A DNA stretch of 64,000 nt from Photobacterium lipolyticum (GTDB taxonomy: Bacteria > Pseudomonadota > Gammaproteobacteria > Enterobacterales > Vibrionaceae), in the NCBI RefSeq assembly GCF_003026475.1, contig NZ_PYMC01000006.1, positions 124,001 to 188,000 on the forward strand, read 5' to 3'. The notes beneath the pieces were generated by a model. The model did no database searches. It was not told where the DNA came from and saw only the letters and a list, made by a program, of their open reading frames with translations. Below, in pieces: positions 17,487 to 26,006 of the stretch (the stretch's first letter is position 1; every line of letters begins with the position of its first letter). The position numbers and the translations under genes are program-made.

Positions 17487-17599
17487 TCTGAAAGTATGCA
17501 CTTTTGTTAATGGTATGAGTTCGCCACAGGCAGGAAAAGTTGAGCAGTCACCGCTATAGTTAAGGTGTTGTGGTGAGTAGTTAAGAGAGGTGGACGGAT

Positions 17600-17776
17600 A
17601 TGGAATTACGAAATAAAGCAGGAGAGATCGCCAAATTGGCTGATAACCTCACATTAAAAGAGATCGTTGATATGGGCTTTTCAGTGGACATTTGTGATGA
17701 AAGTTATGATGCCAATGAACACTGGACAGTTAACAAGCATAAATCGGATGATCAGGAAGAATACCCATCAAAGTGA
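17600..17776 (+). CDS. Small hypothetical protein (58 aa)
   Basis: This short frame reads MELRNKAGEIAKLADNLTLK..., then ends in a charged tail QEEYPSK. It has a purine-rich AGAGAGGTGG upstream of the ATG and a strong terminator 60 bp after the stop, which together support translation. It looks like a soluble, mostly helical acidic protein with a single Cys. I do not recognise the family. Confidence 0.6.
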   Translation: MELRNKAGEIAKLADNLTLKEIVDMGFSVDICDESYDANEHWTVNKHKSDDQEEYPSK

Positions 17777-17836
17777 AGTGAAGCTAGCTAGATCTTCTTT
17801 GCAGGCAAGTTAAGACGCACTCAGCGTTATTTCGAG

Positions 17837-17863
17837 AAAAAAGCCGACTTGGTCGGCTTTTTT
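17837..17863 (+). terminator. Intrinsic terminator
   Basis: The stem AAAAAAGCCGAC / GTCGGCTTTTTT with a TTG loop is symmetric, so it can stop transcription in both directions. It follows the 58-residue small gene. Confidence 0.9.
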
Positions 17864-18066
17864 AATAAAAAGCAAAACGGCAGAGAATATGATTTTACAG
17901 CTGTGGGTGTTAAGTGTGCGGGTTGAACGTTAAGCGCGCGGTCAGGGTGGCTTTTTGTGCGCAATATCACGCTTTGAAAATGAACGCTTTATTTCAATGA
18001 GTTATCTGCCATTATAACCCTAGTTCGATGCAAAACACTTCTCTGGTTTAAGTTACCGGTATCTAT

Positions 18067-18141
18067 GCGGGCATCGTATAATGGCTATTACTCCAGCCTT
18101 CCAAGCTGATAATGCGGGTTCGATTCCCGCTGCCCGCTCCA
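18067..18141 (+). tRNA. tRNA-Gly (anticodon TCC)
   Basis: The 75-nt sequence folds as tRNA-Gly: acceptor stem GCGGGCA / TGCCCGC with an encoded CCA end, T arm GCGGGTTCGATTCCCGC, and anticodon loop CTTCCAA with anticodon TCC at 18100-18102. It is nearly identical to the usual gamma-proteobacterial glyT sequence. The outer pair of the anticodon stem is C18093-A18109 instead of T-A, a mismatch. It stands alone, away from other tRNAs; no integrase or attachment repeat was seen beside it. Confidence 0.93.
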
Positions 18142-18197
18142 GTCTTTTATAAAACACTCCAAGCTATCCTTTTGAATTAAAACGCTTAAGAGCGTTT

Positions 18198-18344
18198 ATG
18201 ATTTTTAACGAGCGTGAAATTCGACCAGTCACCTCCGAACATCAGTTTAGTGACCATCATGAGCCAAAACTTCAACCTGAAGCTCAATGGGCAGAAGCCC
18301 CCCATAAGTGGCTGTTTACTCTTATGCCCTCTTTATGGACTTGA
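18198..18344 (+). CDS. Candidate small ORF between tRNA-Gly and dCMP deaminase
   Basis: A 48-codon frame runs MIFNEREIRPVTSEHQFSDH and ends WLFTLMPSLWT. The composition (several Trp, Pro and His) is unlike random A/T-rich spacer. No ribosome-binding site is obvious; the ATG sits on the arm of a short hairpin (AAACGCT / AGCGTTT, about 18180-18197). It may be a real microprotein translated with the next gene, a leader, or chance. I do not recognise it. Confidence 0.3.
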   Translation: MIFNEREIRPVTSEHQFSDHHEPKLQPEAQWAEAPHKWLFTLMPSLWT

Positions 18345-18398
18345 GGAAAGATGTTAAGTTTTACCAAATAACGAATATCGATAAACAAAGGTAAGAAT

Positions 18399-18848
18399 AT
18401 GATTTCTAAGTGGGCTGTGCGTTTTTCTCAAATGGCCGAATTGGTAGGTTCCTGGAGTAAAGATCCATCAACACAAGTGGGTGCCGTTATCACAAAAGGC
18501 AACCGCATCGTTTCGGTTGGATTCAATGGTTACCCGCATGGTATTTCAGATAGCGCGGATACAGATGACCGCGAAATGAAACTACTAAAAACCCTTCATG
18601 CGGAAGAGAATGCGATTTTGTTTGCCAAACGTGACTTGGCGGGCTGTGATATATGGGTAACGCATTTCCCTTGTCCTAACTGCGCGGCGAAAATCATTCA
18701 AACCGGCATTTCGATGGTACACTGCCCTGAGCAGACGCAAGATTTTCTTTCTCGTTGGGGGGATAAGATCAAGGTCAGCCAAGACATGTTTACTCAGGCA
18801 GGTGTTGCCGTTGATTGGTTGCCGCTTGAAGAGCTGTCAAAACAGTAA
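18399..18848 (+). CDS. dCMP deaminase family protein
   Basis: This is a zinc-dependent cytidine/deoxycytidylate deaminase-type enzyme that would turn dCMP into dUMP for thymidylate synthesis. The zinc site is complete: His67 and catalytic Glu69 in HAEEN, and Cys92 and Cys95 in PCPNC. The N-terminal SKDPSTQVGAVI and GFNGYPHGI segments match the dCMP deaminase group. The length of 149 residues is normal. The start follows AAAGGTAAGAAT. An activity on other nucleotides cannot be excluded from sequence. Confidence 0.9.
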   Translation: MISKWAVRFSQMAELVGSWSKDPSTQVGAVITKGNRIVSVGFNGYPHGISDSADTDDREMKLLKTLHAEENAILFAKRDLAGCDIWVTHFPCPNCAAKIIQTGISMVHCPEQTQDFLSRWGDKIKVSQDMFTQAGVAVDWLPLEELSKQ

Positions 18849-18924
18849 ATACGACTTCATTTAGTCTTATGTCTTTATTGATTGTTGTTTTGTGATCAGT
18901 CTGAGACATGAATAGGCAGTAATA

Positions 18925-18948
18925 AAAACCGGCATTAAGCCGGATTTT
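18925..18948. terminator. Bidirectional terminator between convergent genes
   Basis: The core stem CCGGC / GCCGG with an ATTAA loop is flanked by AAAA and TTTT. It lies between the deaminase gene and the convergent yceI gene. Confidence 0.8.
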
Positions 18949-18984
18949 ATCAGAGTTAATTGCTGGAAGTGCAAAAGAGCAAGG

Positions 18985-19554
18985 TTATTGGCGAACACCT
19001 TCAACATGAATTTCCAGATCGGCATAGCTCGCAGGCCCCATAACCTTAATGCCGAAGTCTTTCATTTCGATGCGAGTGGTGCCGGTAAAACCTGCACGGT
19101 AGCCGCCCCATGGATCATCGCCTTCACCAATGAACTGAGCATCAATAGTGATGGGTTTGGTTTGACCATGAAGTGTTAGTTCACCGTTGATTGTTATTTC
19201 ACCGTTGCCTTTTGGCGTGACACCGGTGCTGGTAAAGGTTGCTGTCGAGTATTTATTAACATCGAGGAAGTCGTCGCTGCGTACGTGTTTGTCACGCTCT
19301 GCATGGTTGGTGTCGAAGCTGCTGGTGTCAACATTCACTTTTACCTTAGAACCAGAGATATTCATTGGATCATAGCTGAAGGTACCATCAAAGGTATTGA
19401 AGCGTCCTTTGATCCAGCTATAACCTAAGTGGTTGACTTTAAAGTTAATAGAGGCGTGAGCACCTTCAGTATCAATCGCATAGTCTGCCGCTGATGCAAC
19501 AGATGGAACGGAAATTGCGGTTAGCAAGCCTAGAGCTAATAGGTGTTTTTTCAT
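18985..19554 (-). CDS. yceI: YceI family periplasmic protein
   Basis: The 189-residue protein has a clear signal peptide (about 1-22, ending ASA-A) and a lipocalin-like YceI barrel: [20 protein letters not shown], then [17 protein letters not shown], ending [15 protein letters not shown]. Members bind long isoprenoid chains such as polyprenyl phosphate or quinone in the periplasm. The gene lies two bases after a cytochrome b561 gene, a pairing also seen in E. coli (yceJ-yceI), which suggests a shared role around membrane quinones. Confidence 0.95.
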   Translation of the reverse strand: MKKHLLALGLLTAISVPSVASAADYAIDTEGAHASINFKVNHLGYSWIKGRFNTFDGTFSYDPMNISGSKVKVNVDTSSFDTNHAERDKHVRSDDFLDVNKYSTATFTSTGVTPKGNGEITINGELTLHGQTKPITIDAQFIGEGDDPWGGYRAGFTGTTRIEMKDFGIKVMGPASYADLEIHVEGVRQ

Positions 19555-19556
19555 GT

Positions 19557-20093
19557 TTACTTTACTCCCAACATTTTTTTCAATGTATTGTCTTTGTTTA
19601 TAAAGTGATGCTTTAAAGCAGCAAGTGCATGTACAGCTGCCAGTCCGATAAGGCCGAATGCGAGGTAATAATGAATTTCTCCGGCAATATCAGACTGATC
19701 AGGGAACAGCTTGCCAAGAGCCGGGATCGAGAACCAGTTGAATACTTCGATTGCACGTCCGTCGGCAGTAGAGATGAGATAGCCTGAGATAAAGAGCCCA
19801 AATAGCATGAGGTAAATGACCCAATGCGCCAGTTTCGCGCCCAAGACCTCCCAGTTGGCACCTTCAATAGGTGGATGCCCTTTAAGGTGCTTCCAGGCCA
19901 GACGGAAGAGAGTCGCAAAAGCCAGACACAGGCCAACCGACTTATGCCAGTGCGGTACGGGTTTGTACCACTGTGAATAGTAGTTAAGGTCGACCATCCA
20001 TAACCCAGCAGCAAACATGCCGATAACCACAATGGCTGATAGCCAGTGGATAGTGATAGACAGCCAGTCGTAATTATTTGGTGTGTTTTTCAT
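19557..20093 (-). CDS. yceJ: Cytochrome b561 (YceJ/CybB type)
   Basis: A four-helix di-haem inner-membrane protein that moves electrons between quinol and other acceptors. The helices carry the haem-ligand His residues ([37 protein letters not shown]). I chose the ATG at 20093 ([11 protein letters not shown], 178 residues) because cytochromes b561 of this type start just before the first haem helix. The longer frame from 20186 adds an unrelated leader. It is followed two bases later by yceI, so the two are cotranslated. Confidence 0.92.
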   Translation of the reverse strand: MKNTPNNYDWLSITIHWLSAIVVIGMFAAGLWMVDLNYYSQWYKPVPHWHKSVGLCLAFATLFRLAWKHLKGHPPIEGANWEVLGAKLAHWVIYLMLFGLFISGYLISTADGRAIEVFNWFSIPALGKLFPDQSDIAGEIHYYLAFGLIGLAAVHALAALKHHFINKDNTLKKMLGVK

Positions 20094-20324
20094 TGTTATC
20101 GTTATGTCTTTATCAAGCCCGAATAACAAATATTCTAGTTTAAATTCTGGCAGACAAAACCGGGAGAAGCCGAACAAGTTCATCAAATAATCTGAATGAA
20201 CTTGTTCCAGCGCTGATTAGCGCAGGCTGATCTAAGTTGCTTGAGGTTACTTTGGATTGGTGGGGTGGCTTTTAATCCCTAATACTACATAATTCATAAT
20301 AAACTATATTTAAAAGGCTAAAGC
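20094..20324. promoter_or_regulatory. Divergent promoter region of yceJI and the SSADH gene
   Basis: About 230 bp between divergent genes must hold both promoters. A diverged family-A repeat arm, GCTTGAGGTTACTTTGG, lies near 20239-20255. No consensus sites could be assigned with confidence. Confidence 0.4.
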
Positions 20325-21755
20325 ATGCGTGAGATTACGAATAAATCATTGGTTTCTTTTTTCTGCAAACCATCAGAGATCTCCTTAGAAATCTCTAACC
20401 CGGCAACAGGTGAAGTCATCGGTCATATTCCGACGCAGTCTGAAGCTGAAATTAAATCGGCTATTGAAAAATCTCACACGGCACAACAAAGCTGGGCGAA
20501 AACGACCGCGAAAGAAAAGAGTAAGATCCTCCTGCGCTGGTATCAACTGGTGATGGATAATCAAGCCGATTTAGCGAGTATTATGACTCAGGAGCAAGGT
20601 AAACCATTGGTCGAATCCGCAGGTGAAGTCGCCTACGGTGCTTCCTTTATTGAATGGTTTGCAGAAGAAGGCAAGCGCACATATGGCGATGTGATACCTG
20701 CCCCGGCAGGAGATCGGCGTTTGCTTACTATCAAGCAACCTATCGGGGTGGCGGCGGCCATTACGCCATGGAACTTTCCGATTGCTATGATCACCCGAAA
20801 AGCGGCTCCGGCACTGGCTGCTGGCTGTAGCTTTATTGTTAAACCTGCCAACCAGACTCCTCTATCTGCTTATGCGCTAGCCGAATTGGCTAAACAAGCA
20901 GGTTTACCCGAAGGTTTGCTGCAAGTTGTGGTGAATCACTCATCAAAAATGGTTGGTGATGAATTTTGTCGTAATCCGTTGATCCGAAAGCTCTCGTTTA
21001 CAGGTTCTACTGTCGTCGGCCGGCAGTTGATGATGCAGTGTGCTGATACAGTGAAGCGGACTTCGATGGAGCTTGGTGGCAATGCTCCTTTTATTGTCTT
21101 TGACGATGCCGATGTTGATAGAGCCGTGCAAGGTGCAATAGCTTCGAAGTTCCGTAATGCAGGGCAGACCTGTGTTTGTGCTAATCGTTTTTACATTCAT
21201 GACGCAGTGTATGATGAATTTGTAGAAAAATTTATTGCCGGGGTAAAGGTACTCAAAATTGGCAATGGACTTGATGCTGGCGTCAACATCGGCCCGATCA
21301 TTGATCAGAATGCCAAAAATAACATCAACGACTTGATCCGGCGCGCTGTTGATCAAGGTGCAAAAATCGCAGCTGGCGGCACGCCGTTAGATGAACTTTT
21401 CATTGAGCCGACGGTATTGATAGATGTCAGCCAAGATATGGATATTGTCCAACAGGAAATTTTTGGTCCTGTGGCACCGCTGATCCGCTTTCGTCATGAT
21501 GAGGAGCTGATCGCAATGGCCAACGATACTATTTATGGTCTGGCATCATATTTGTACAGTAACGATATTAACCGTATATGGACTGTGGCTGAAGCATTGG
21601 AATTCGGTATGGTTGGCATTAACGAGGGCATTATCTCAACCGAGGTGGCGCCTTTCGGCGGAGTGAAGCAGTCAGGCATCGGACGTGAAGGAGGTAAGCA
21701 GGGAATTGATGAATATATGGTCGTGAAATACCTCTGCTTTGGAAATATTAATTAA
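20325..21755 (+). CDS. gabD: NAD(P)-dependent succinate-semialdehyde dehydrogenase family protein
   Basis: This 476-residue aldehyde dehydrogenase closely resembles GabD, which oxidises succinate semialdehyde to succinate in 4-aminobutyrate breakdown. The cofactor segment ITPWNFPIAMITRK, FTGSTVVGR, the general base Glu249 in MELGGNAPF and the catalytic Cys283 in GQTCVCANR are present, as is the second cysteine two residues later that is typical of GabD. No gabT or gabP lies next to it, so the aldehyde source is unknown. The start is normal for the family. Confidence 0.88.
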   Translation: MREITNKSLVSFFCKPSEISLEISNPATGEVIGHIPTQSEAEIKSAIEKSHTAQQSWAKTTAKEKSKILLRWYQLVMDNQADLASIMTQEQGKPLVESAGEVAYGASFIEWFAEEGKRTYGDVIPAPAGDRRLLTIKQPIGVAAAITPWNFPIAMITRKAAPALAAGCSFIVKPANQTPLSAYALAELAKQAGLPEGLLQVVVNHSSKMVGDEFCRNPLIRKLSFTGSTVVGRQLMMQCADTVKRTSMELGGNAPFIVFDDADVDRAVQGAIASKFRNAGQTCVCANRFYIHDAVYDEFVEKFIAGVKVLKIGNGLDAGVNIGPIIDQNAKNNINDLIRRAVDQGAKIAAGGTPLDELFIEPTVLIDVSQDMDIVQQEIFGPVAPLIRFRHDEELIAMANDTIYGLASYLYSNDINRIWTVAEALEFGMVGINEGIISTEVAPFGGVKQSGIGREGGKQGIDEYMVVKYLCFGNIN

Positions 21756-22123
21756 CTGTATGGTATAGCCAGTCGGCCCAATTCTATGTCAAATGCACTT
21801 GAAAGGCCCCCGTCATTCTTTTGTTCGTTTTCCTTGAATTGAACTGGCTGGCATCGCGCTGAATCCTGCATCGTGAGTGGGTATATCAATATGTAATGAA
21901 TTAACTCATTTGCTGATTATGGGAAAAACGCCTTATAACATTAAAAATGTCGCAATTATGAGACGTGTTTTCGTGGGGAAAATTGGTAACATATCAACGT
22001 TATCGAGAGGTACTATCTGATTTAATGCACTTTTTCGATAAGATACCGACCTACATTAAAATTTATTGTGGTAACAAATGTTGGTTATGATGTTAAACAT
22101 CGCGTACTTAAACTGATACATGA
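21756..22123. other. Intergenic region
   Basis: Nothing gene-like was found. A degenerate family-A repeat arm (CCTGCATCGTGAGTGGGTATA) lies at about 21865-21885. The rest is A/T-rich and may hold the promoter for the EAL gene. Confidence 0.4.
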
Positions 22124-22948
22124 TTGAAGAGCAACTTTGTGGGAAAAATACTAAGAGCAAGGAGTGAACTGGAACAACATTTAATGCTATCAGATGATGA
22201 TAGTTATAGTGTTGTTTATGACAGGTATGTAATGAAAAGTGCCTTTCAGCCGATTGTATCTTTGTCGGGCAAGTTATTTGGCTATGAGGCATTATTACGG
22301 GTTTTTGATGAGACGGGAGATCAATTACTGACTGAACCCTTTTTCACCTCTGAGCTTTTGACTGAGCGCGATCGCATCAATATAGATCGGCTTGCAAAAG
22401 TTATTCATTTACGTAATTTTTCTCGTTTTCTTTCTCGCGGCACCTTATTTCTTAACATGATCCCGGCGGCAGTGATTGATGCCGATACGCATATTCTGAC
22501 CAAAAATGCTTTGATCCCTCGTGTTATAGATTTAGGTTTGTCTATAGATCAAATTTATTTTGAAGTACTAGAGCACTTTTGTTCCGATGATGTTCGGTTA
22601 GTTCAATCACTACAATCTATGCGTCAACAGGGATTACGAATTGCCATTGATGATTACGGAGTCGGTGCCTCATCTGAATTACGCGTTCGTGAGGTAAAAC
22701 CGGAGATTATTAAAATGGATAAAAGCTTGTTAGCTGAATACATCAATGGAGAGCCGGGTAAATTGCTCAAGGCGATGGAATTGGCCTGTGAACTTGATGC
22801 AAAAGTATTGCTCGAAGGGGTCGAAGACCCCCGTTGTTACCAAGCCGCACAAGCGTTAGGTGCCGATTATATGCAAGGATATTACATTGGTCGCCCTGAA
22901 CTGGTGCAATGTTTGTCGCGTGAGCAAGAGTGGGCTTATACCGATTAA
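22124..22948 (+). CDS. EAL domain protein (cyclic-di-GMP phosphodiesterase)
   Basis: The 274-residue protein is essentially a stand-alone EAL domain without visible sensor or membrane part. Key motifs are kept: YEALLR, FLNMIPAAV, FEVLEH, IAIDDYGVGAS, IIKMDKSLL, LLEGVED and MQGYYIGRP. The metal and catalytic acids are therefore present and activity towards cyclic-di-GMP is likely. The start is uncertain: TTG at 22124 is the longest option, with GTG at 22139 and an internal ATG as alternatives. It is a lone gene. Confidence 0.88.
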   Translation: MKSNFVGKILRARSELEQHLMLSDDDSYSVVYDRYVMKSAFQPIVSLSGKLFGYEALLRVFDETGDQLLTEPFFTSELLTERDRINIDRLAKVIHLRNFSRFLSRGTLFLNMIPAAVIDADTHILTKNALIPRVIDLGLSIDQIYFEVLEHFCSDDVRLVQSLQSMRQQGLRIAIDDYGVGASSELRVREVKPEIIKMDKSLLAEYINGEPGKLLKAMELACELDAKVLLEGVEDPRCYQAAQALGADYMQGYYIGRPELVQCLSREQEWAYTD

Positions 22949-22990
22949 GTAATTGTACACTTCGGCCTTGAACCGTCAGGGTCGTAAATA

Positions 22991-24376
22991 TTAGTGAGCA
23001 ACGCCACCCTGCGTCAGGTTTTCAGGATCGAGCAATGCTTCTAGCTCGGCCCGGCTTAACTCCGTTTCTTCCTCTGCGACATCAATAATCGCCCGGTGCT
23101 CGCTGTATGCTTTCTTCGCAATTTTCGCCGCTTCCAGATAGCCGATAATAGGGTTCAGCGCCGTGACCAGAATGGGGTTTCTGGCAAGAGCACGCTGTAG
23201 ATTGTCTTCACGTACGGTGAAACTGCTGATGGCTTTTTCTGCCAGAAGAACAGATACATTTGCCAGTAACTCAATACTCTGAATTAAGTTGTGTGCAATA
23301 ACCGGTAACATAACATTCAGCTGAAAGTTGCCTGATTGGCCAGCGATAGTGATTGTTGCGTCGTTGCCAATAACTTGTGCGGCGACCATAGCTGCAGCCT
23401 CCGGGATCACCGGGTTCACTTTACCGGGCATAATTGACGAACCGGGTTGCAATGCTTCCAGTTCAATTTCACCTAAACCGGCAAGTGGGCCGGAGTTCAT
23501 CCAACGTAAATCATTGGCAATTTTCATGAACGCCACCGCCGCCGTTTTCAGCTGACCAGACAGGGCAACGATGGCATCTTGACTGCCGAGGTTATAAAAG
23601 AAGTTGTCGCTGGGGCAAAAGGGGATTTCGGTGGAAATTGAAATATTGTTGACAAAGATGGCGGAAAATTCAGGTTCGGCGTTAATACCAGTGCCTACTG
23701 CGGTTCCACCTTGTGCCAGTGCACAGGCATTATCTAAAGCGTGAATAATGCCTGATTGTGCTTTTTCGAGCTGAGTCTTCCAACCTTGCAGTTCTTGGCC
23801 GAGGGTCACAGGCATAGCATCCATTAAATGGGTGCGGCCGGTTTTAACCATATGACCGACCTCGTTTGTTTTGGCGTCTAATGCCTCAATAAGCTGTGCT
23901 AAAGCAGGGAATAGCTTGAAATGGCAGGCTAGGGCGGCACTCACTTGAATTGCGGTAGGAATAACATCGTTACTGCTTTGCCCCATGTTCACATGATCAT
24001 TGGGGCTGATGGTTTGACCTGATTTTTTTGATGCCAAAGTTGCAATGACTTCATTGGCATTCATGTTGGAGCTGGTGCCTGAGCCGGTTTGAAAAATATC
24101 AATGGGGAATTGTTCTACATGCTTTCCATCTATAATTTCCTGACAGCTATCGATAATTGCATGGGCAGTACTTTTATTTAATAATTTCAACTCCAGGTTA
24201 CTGCGAGCCGCTGCTTGCTTAATATAGGCCAGCGCTTTGATAAATTGTTCTGGCATGGTTATGCCGCTGATTGGGAAGTTATCAACTGCACGCTGTGTCT
24301 GGGCTTGATAGAGTGCATCTTCAGGCACACGGACTTCACCCATACTGTCTTTTTCAATGCGGTAATGTGAAGACAT
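22991..24376 (-). CDS. fumC: Class II fumarate hydratase
   Basis: FumC adds water to fumarate to make malate in the TCA cycle and is iron-free and oxygen-stable. The signature loop GSSIMPGKVNPVIPEA holds the catalytic Ser. The substrate residues in TGSGTSSNMNANEV, the NDHVNMGQSSNDVIPTA segment and the active-site GRTHLMDAMP are all present. The length of 461 is normal. It is downstream of an M20D hydrolase on the same strand with a 47-bp gap, possibly one transcript. Confidence 0.97.
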   Translation of the reverse strand: MSSHYRIEKDSMGEVRVPEDALYQAQTQRAVDNFPISGITMPEQFIKALAYIKQAAARSNLELKLLNKSTAHAIIDSCQEIIDGKHVEQFPIDIFQTGSGTSSNMNANEVIATLASKKSGQTISPNDHVNMGQSSNDVIPTAIQVSAALACHFKLFPALAQLIEALDAKTNEVGHMVKTGRTHLMDAMPVTLGQELQGWKTQLEKAQSGIIHALDNACALAQGGTAVGTGINAEPEFSAIFVNNISISTEIPFCPSDNFFYNLGSQDAIVALSGQLKTAAVAFMKIANDLRWMNSGPLAGLGEIELEALQPGSSIMPGKVNPVIPEAAAMVAAQVIGNDATITIAGQSGNFQLNVMLPVIAHNLIQSIELLANVSVLLAEKAISSFTVREDNLQRALARNPILVTALNPIIGYLEAAKIAKKAYSEHRAIIDVAEEETELSRAELEALLDPENLTQGGVAH

Positions 24377-24423
24377 GATGTCGTTCCTTTTTGTCAGGAG
24401 GTGTGCTGCAGCTGGTTTGGGTA

Positions 24424-25563
24424 TTAGCCATGAAGCTGTTTGATCAGCGTTAAGAACAGCCTCGATGCCCGTCCAATGAGCGCATCAGGAAAGTCATAGT
24501 CTGGGTTATGCAGCTCGGGGTGATCGACACCACTGCCTAAACAAAATAATGCACCAGGAGCTTGCTGTAAGAATTCACCCATATCTTCTGACCATCGCAT
24601 AGGTTCTGTTGGTGTGATAACGGGGTAGTTTAAGCTATTCGCTGTTTTTATCACCATATCGGTAGCGATGGGATCATTCACCGTCGCACTGAAAGGTTCG
24701 ATCCAGTCAATGTTCATTCCTAATTGATAGCTCTCAGCTTGTTTTTTCGCAAAATTCTGTAGGCTTTTTTTCATGTGTTCTAAGGCGTAGTTGTCGTCAC
24801 TACGGATCGTTGCCATAACATCAGCACGGCCCGGCGCAGTACCAAAGCCCTCATTACCAACCTTTACGTGAACAAGGGTGACTAGGCTGAATGCTTCCTC
24901 AAATGCTTCTGGCATCTGGTGGAGGTAATCCATTATTCTGGCAACAGCAGGGGCCGGACTCCTGCCTTTTTCAGGTTTCGCCGCATGTGAGGTTTTACCG
25001 GTGAGGGTGATTTTCACACCGATCGATGCACAGGCAAAAACACCGCTTTTGATAACGACAGAGCCTAACGGATGGCCCGGAAGGTTATGGTAGGCAAAAA
25101 CATAATCGGGTTGCAGATCTTGCATTCGAGGATCTTTCAACATCATTTTAGCCCCCTGACCAATTTCTTCGGCGGGCTGGAATAACAGAATAACTCGGCC
25201 AGATGCGGGTGGGTGCTGGCTCAGTCGATTAGCTACTGTAAGCAGGCTGACGGTGTGACCGTCATGACCACAAGCATGCATACAGCCATGATGACGAGAG
25301 GCGTGATCATGTTGGGCTGTTTCGCTAATCGGCAAGGCGTCAAAATCAGCACGAAGCAGGGTAGTTGGTCCTGGATTCCTACTTTTGATTTCAACCAAAA
25401 GGCCGTGACCGCCTATATTTGTTTTAGGGGTTAATCCGAATTTAAGGAGCTGATCCGTAATTTCAGAAGCGGTTTTCTGTTCGTTGAGTGATAGTTCAGG
25501 GTAACGATGGAGATGATGCCTGAAGCGTATTGGATCGAAATGAGTATCTCTATTCGCAGTCAT
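24424..25563 (-). CDS. M20D family amidohydrolase
   Basis: A zinc or manganese dependent amidohydrolase of the hippurate/indole-acetyl-amino-acid hydrolase type. Metal and catalytic residues are seen in LLRADFDALPI, MHACGHDGH, QPAEEIGQGA and the C-terminal ELHNPDYDFPD. The length of 379 matches the family. It would cut N-acyl amino acids to a carboxylate and an amino acid, but the natural substrate cannot be read from sequence. Upstream of fumC in the same direction. Confidence 0.9.
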   Translation of the reverse strand: MTANRDTHFDPIRFRHHLHRYPELSLNEQKTASEITDQLLKFGLTPKTNIGGHGLLVEIKSRNPGPTTLLRADFDALPISETAQHDHASRHHGCMHACGHDGHTVSLLTVANRLSQHPPASGRVILLFQPAEEIGQGAKMMLKDPRMQDLQPDYVFAYHNLPGHPLGSVVIKSGVFACASIGVKITLTGKTSHAAKPEKGRSPAPAVARIMDYLHQMPEAFEEAFSLVTLVHVKVGNEGFGTAPGRADVMATIRSDDNYALEHMKKSLQNFAKKQAESYQLGMNIDWIEPFSATVNDPIATDMVIKTANSLNYPVITPTEPMRWSEDMGEFLQQAPGALFCLGSGVDHPELHNPDYDFPDALIGRASRLFLTLIKQLHG

Positions 25564-25733
25564 ATCATTGTTCAGTCGTCATTGGATTGCTTCACTTTAC
25601 TCGGCCCCCGTAGATTATTATGTGATCGGTTTCACGATGATGTGTAATATCAATTGGCATAATCATCTGGCTTATCAGCTAGAAGTAACAGCTCAGAGTC
25701 CGAGATGATGTCATAAACGCGTTAGGAAGTAGT

Positions 25734-26006
25734 ATGAAAGTGTTAAGGGCGAGCATGCCGTTTATTGCGTTGGTGAATTTGATGGTAGTCGCTCCAGCCG
25801 TGGCCGATCCTGTAGATACACTGGCGTTGACTGTGCCTAAGGCGATGAAATTGTTGCAGAGTGAAGGTTACTATGATTTTAGAAAAATCAAAGTTGAACA
25901 CGATGAACATGAAATTAAAGTCGAAGCCCGTAATGAAAGTGGCCAAAAAGTGGAGCTGGAAATGGACCTTTATACGGGCAAAATTCTGGATGTTGAACTC
26001 GACTAA
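25734..26006 (+). CDS. PepSY domain periplasmic protein
   Basis: This 90-residue protein has a signal peptide (about 1-24, ending AVA-D) and one PepSY domain (KAMKLLQSEGYYDFRKIKVEHDE, then a hydrophilic hairpin ending MDLYTGKILDVELD). PepSY domains are small periplasmic modules, often near sensors or peptidases. The gene stands alone, so the partner is unknown. Its stop codon overlaps the stop of the convergent amylase gene by four bases (CTAA), leaving no room for a terminator between them. Confidence 0.85.
   Translation: MKVLRASMPFIALVNLMVVAPAVADPVDTLALTVPKAMKLLQSEGYYDFRKIKVEHDEHEIKVEARNESGQKVELEMDLYTGKILDVELD

Noticed and set aside
18067..18141. tRNA-Gly as an integration site of a genomic island
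   Set aside because: No integrase, no direct repeat of the tRNA 3' end and no foreign gene block lies beside it.
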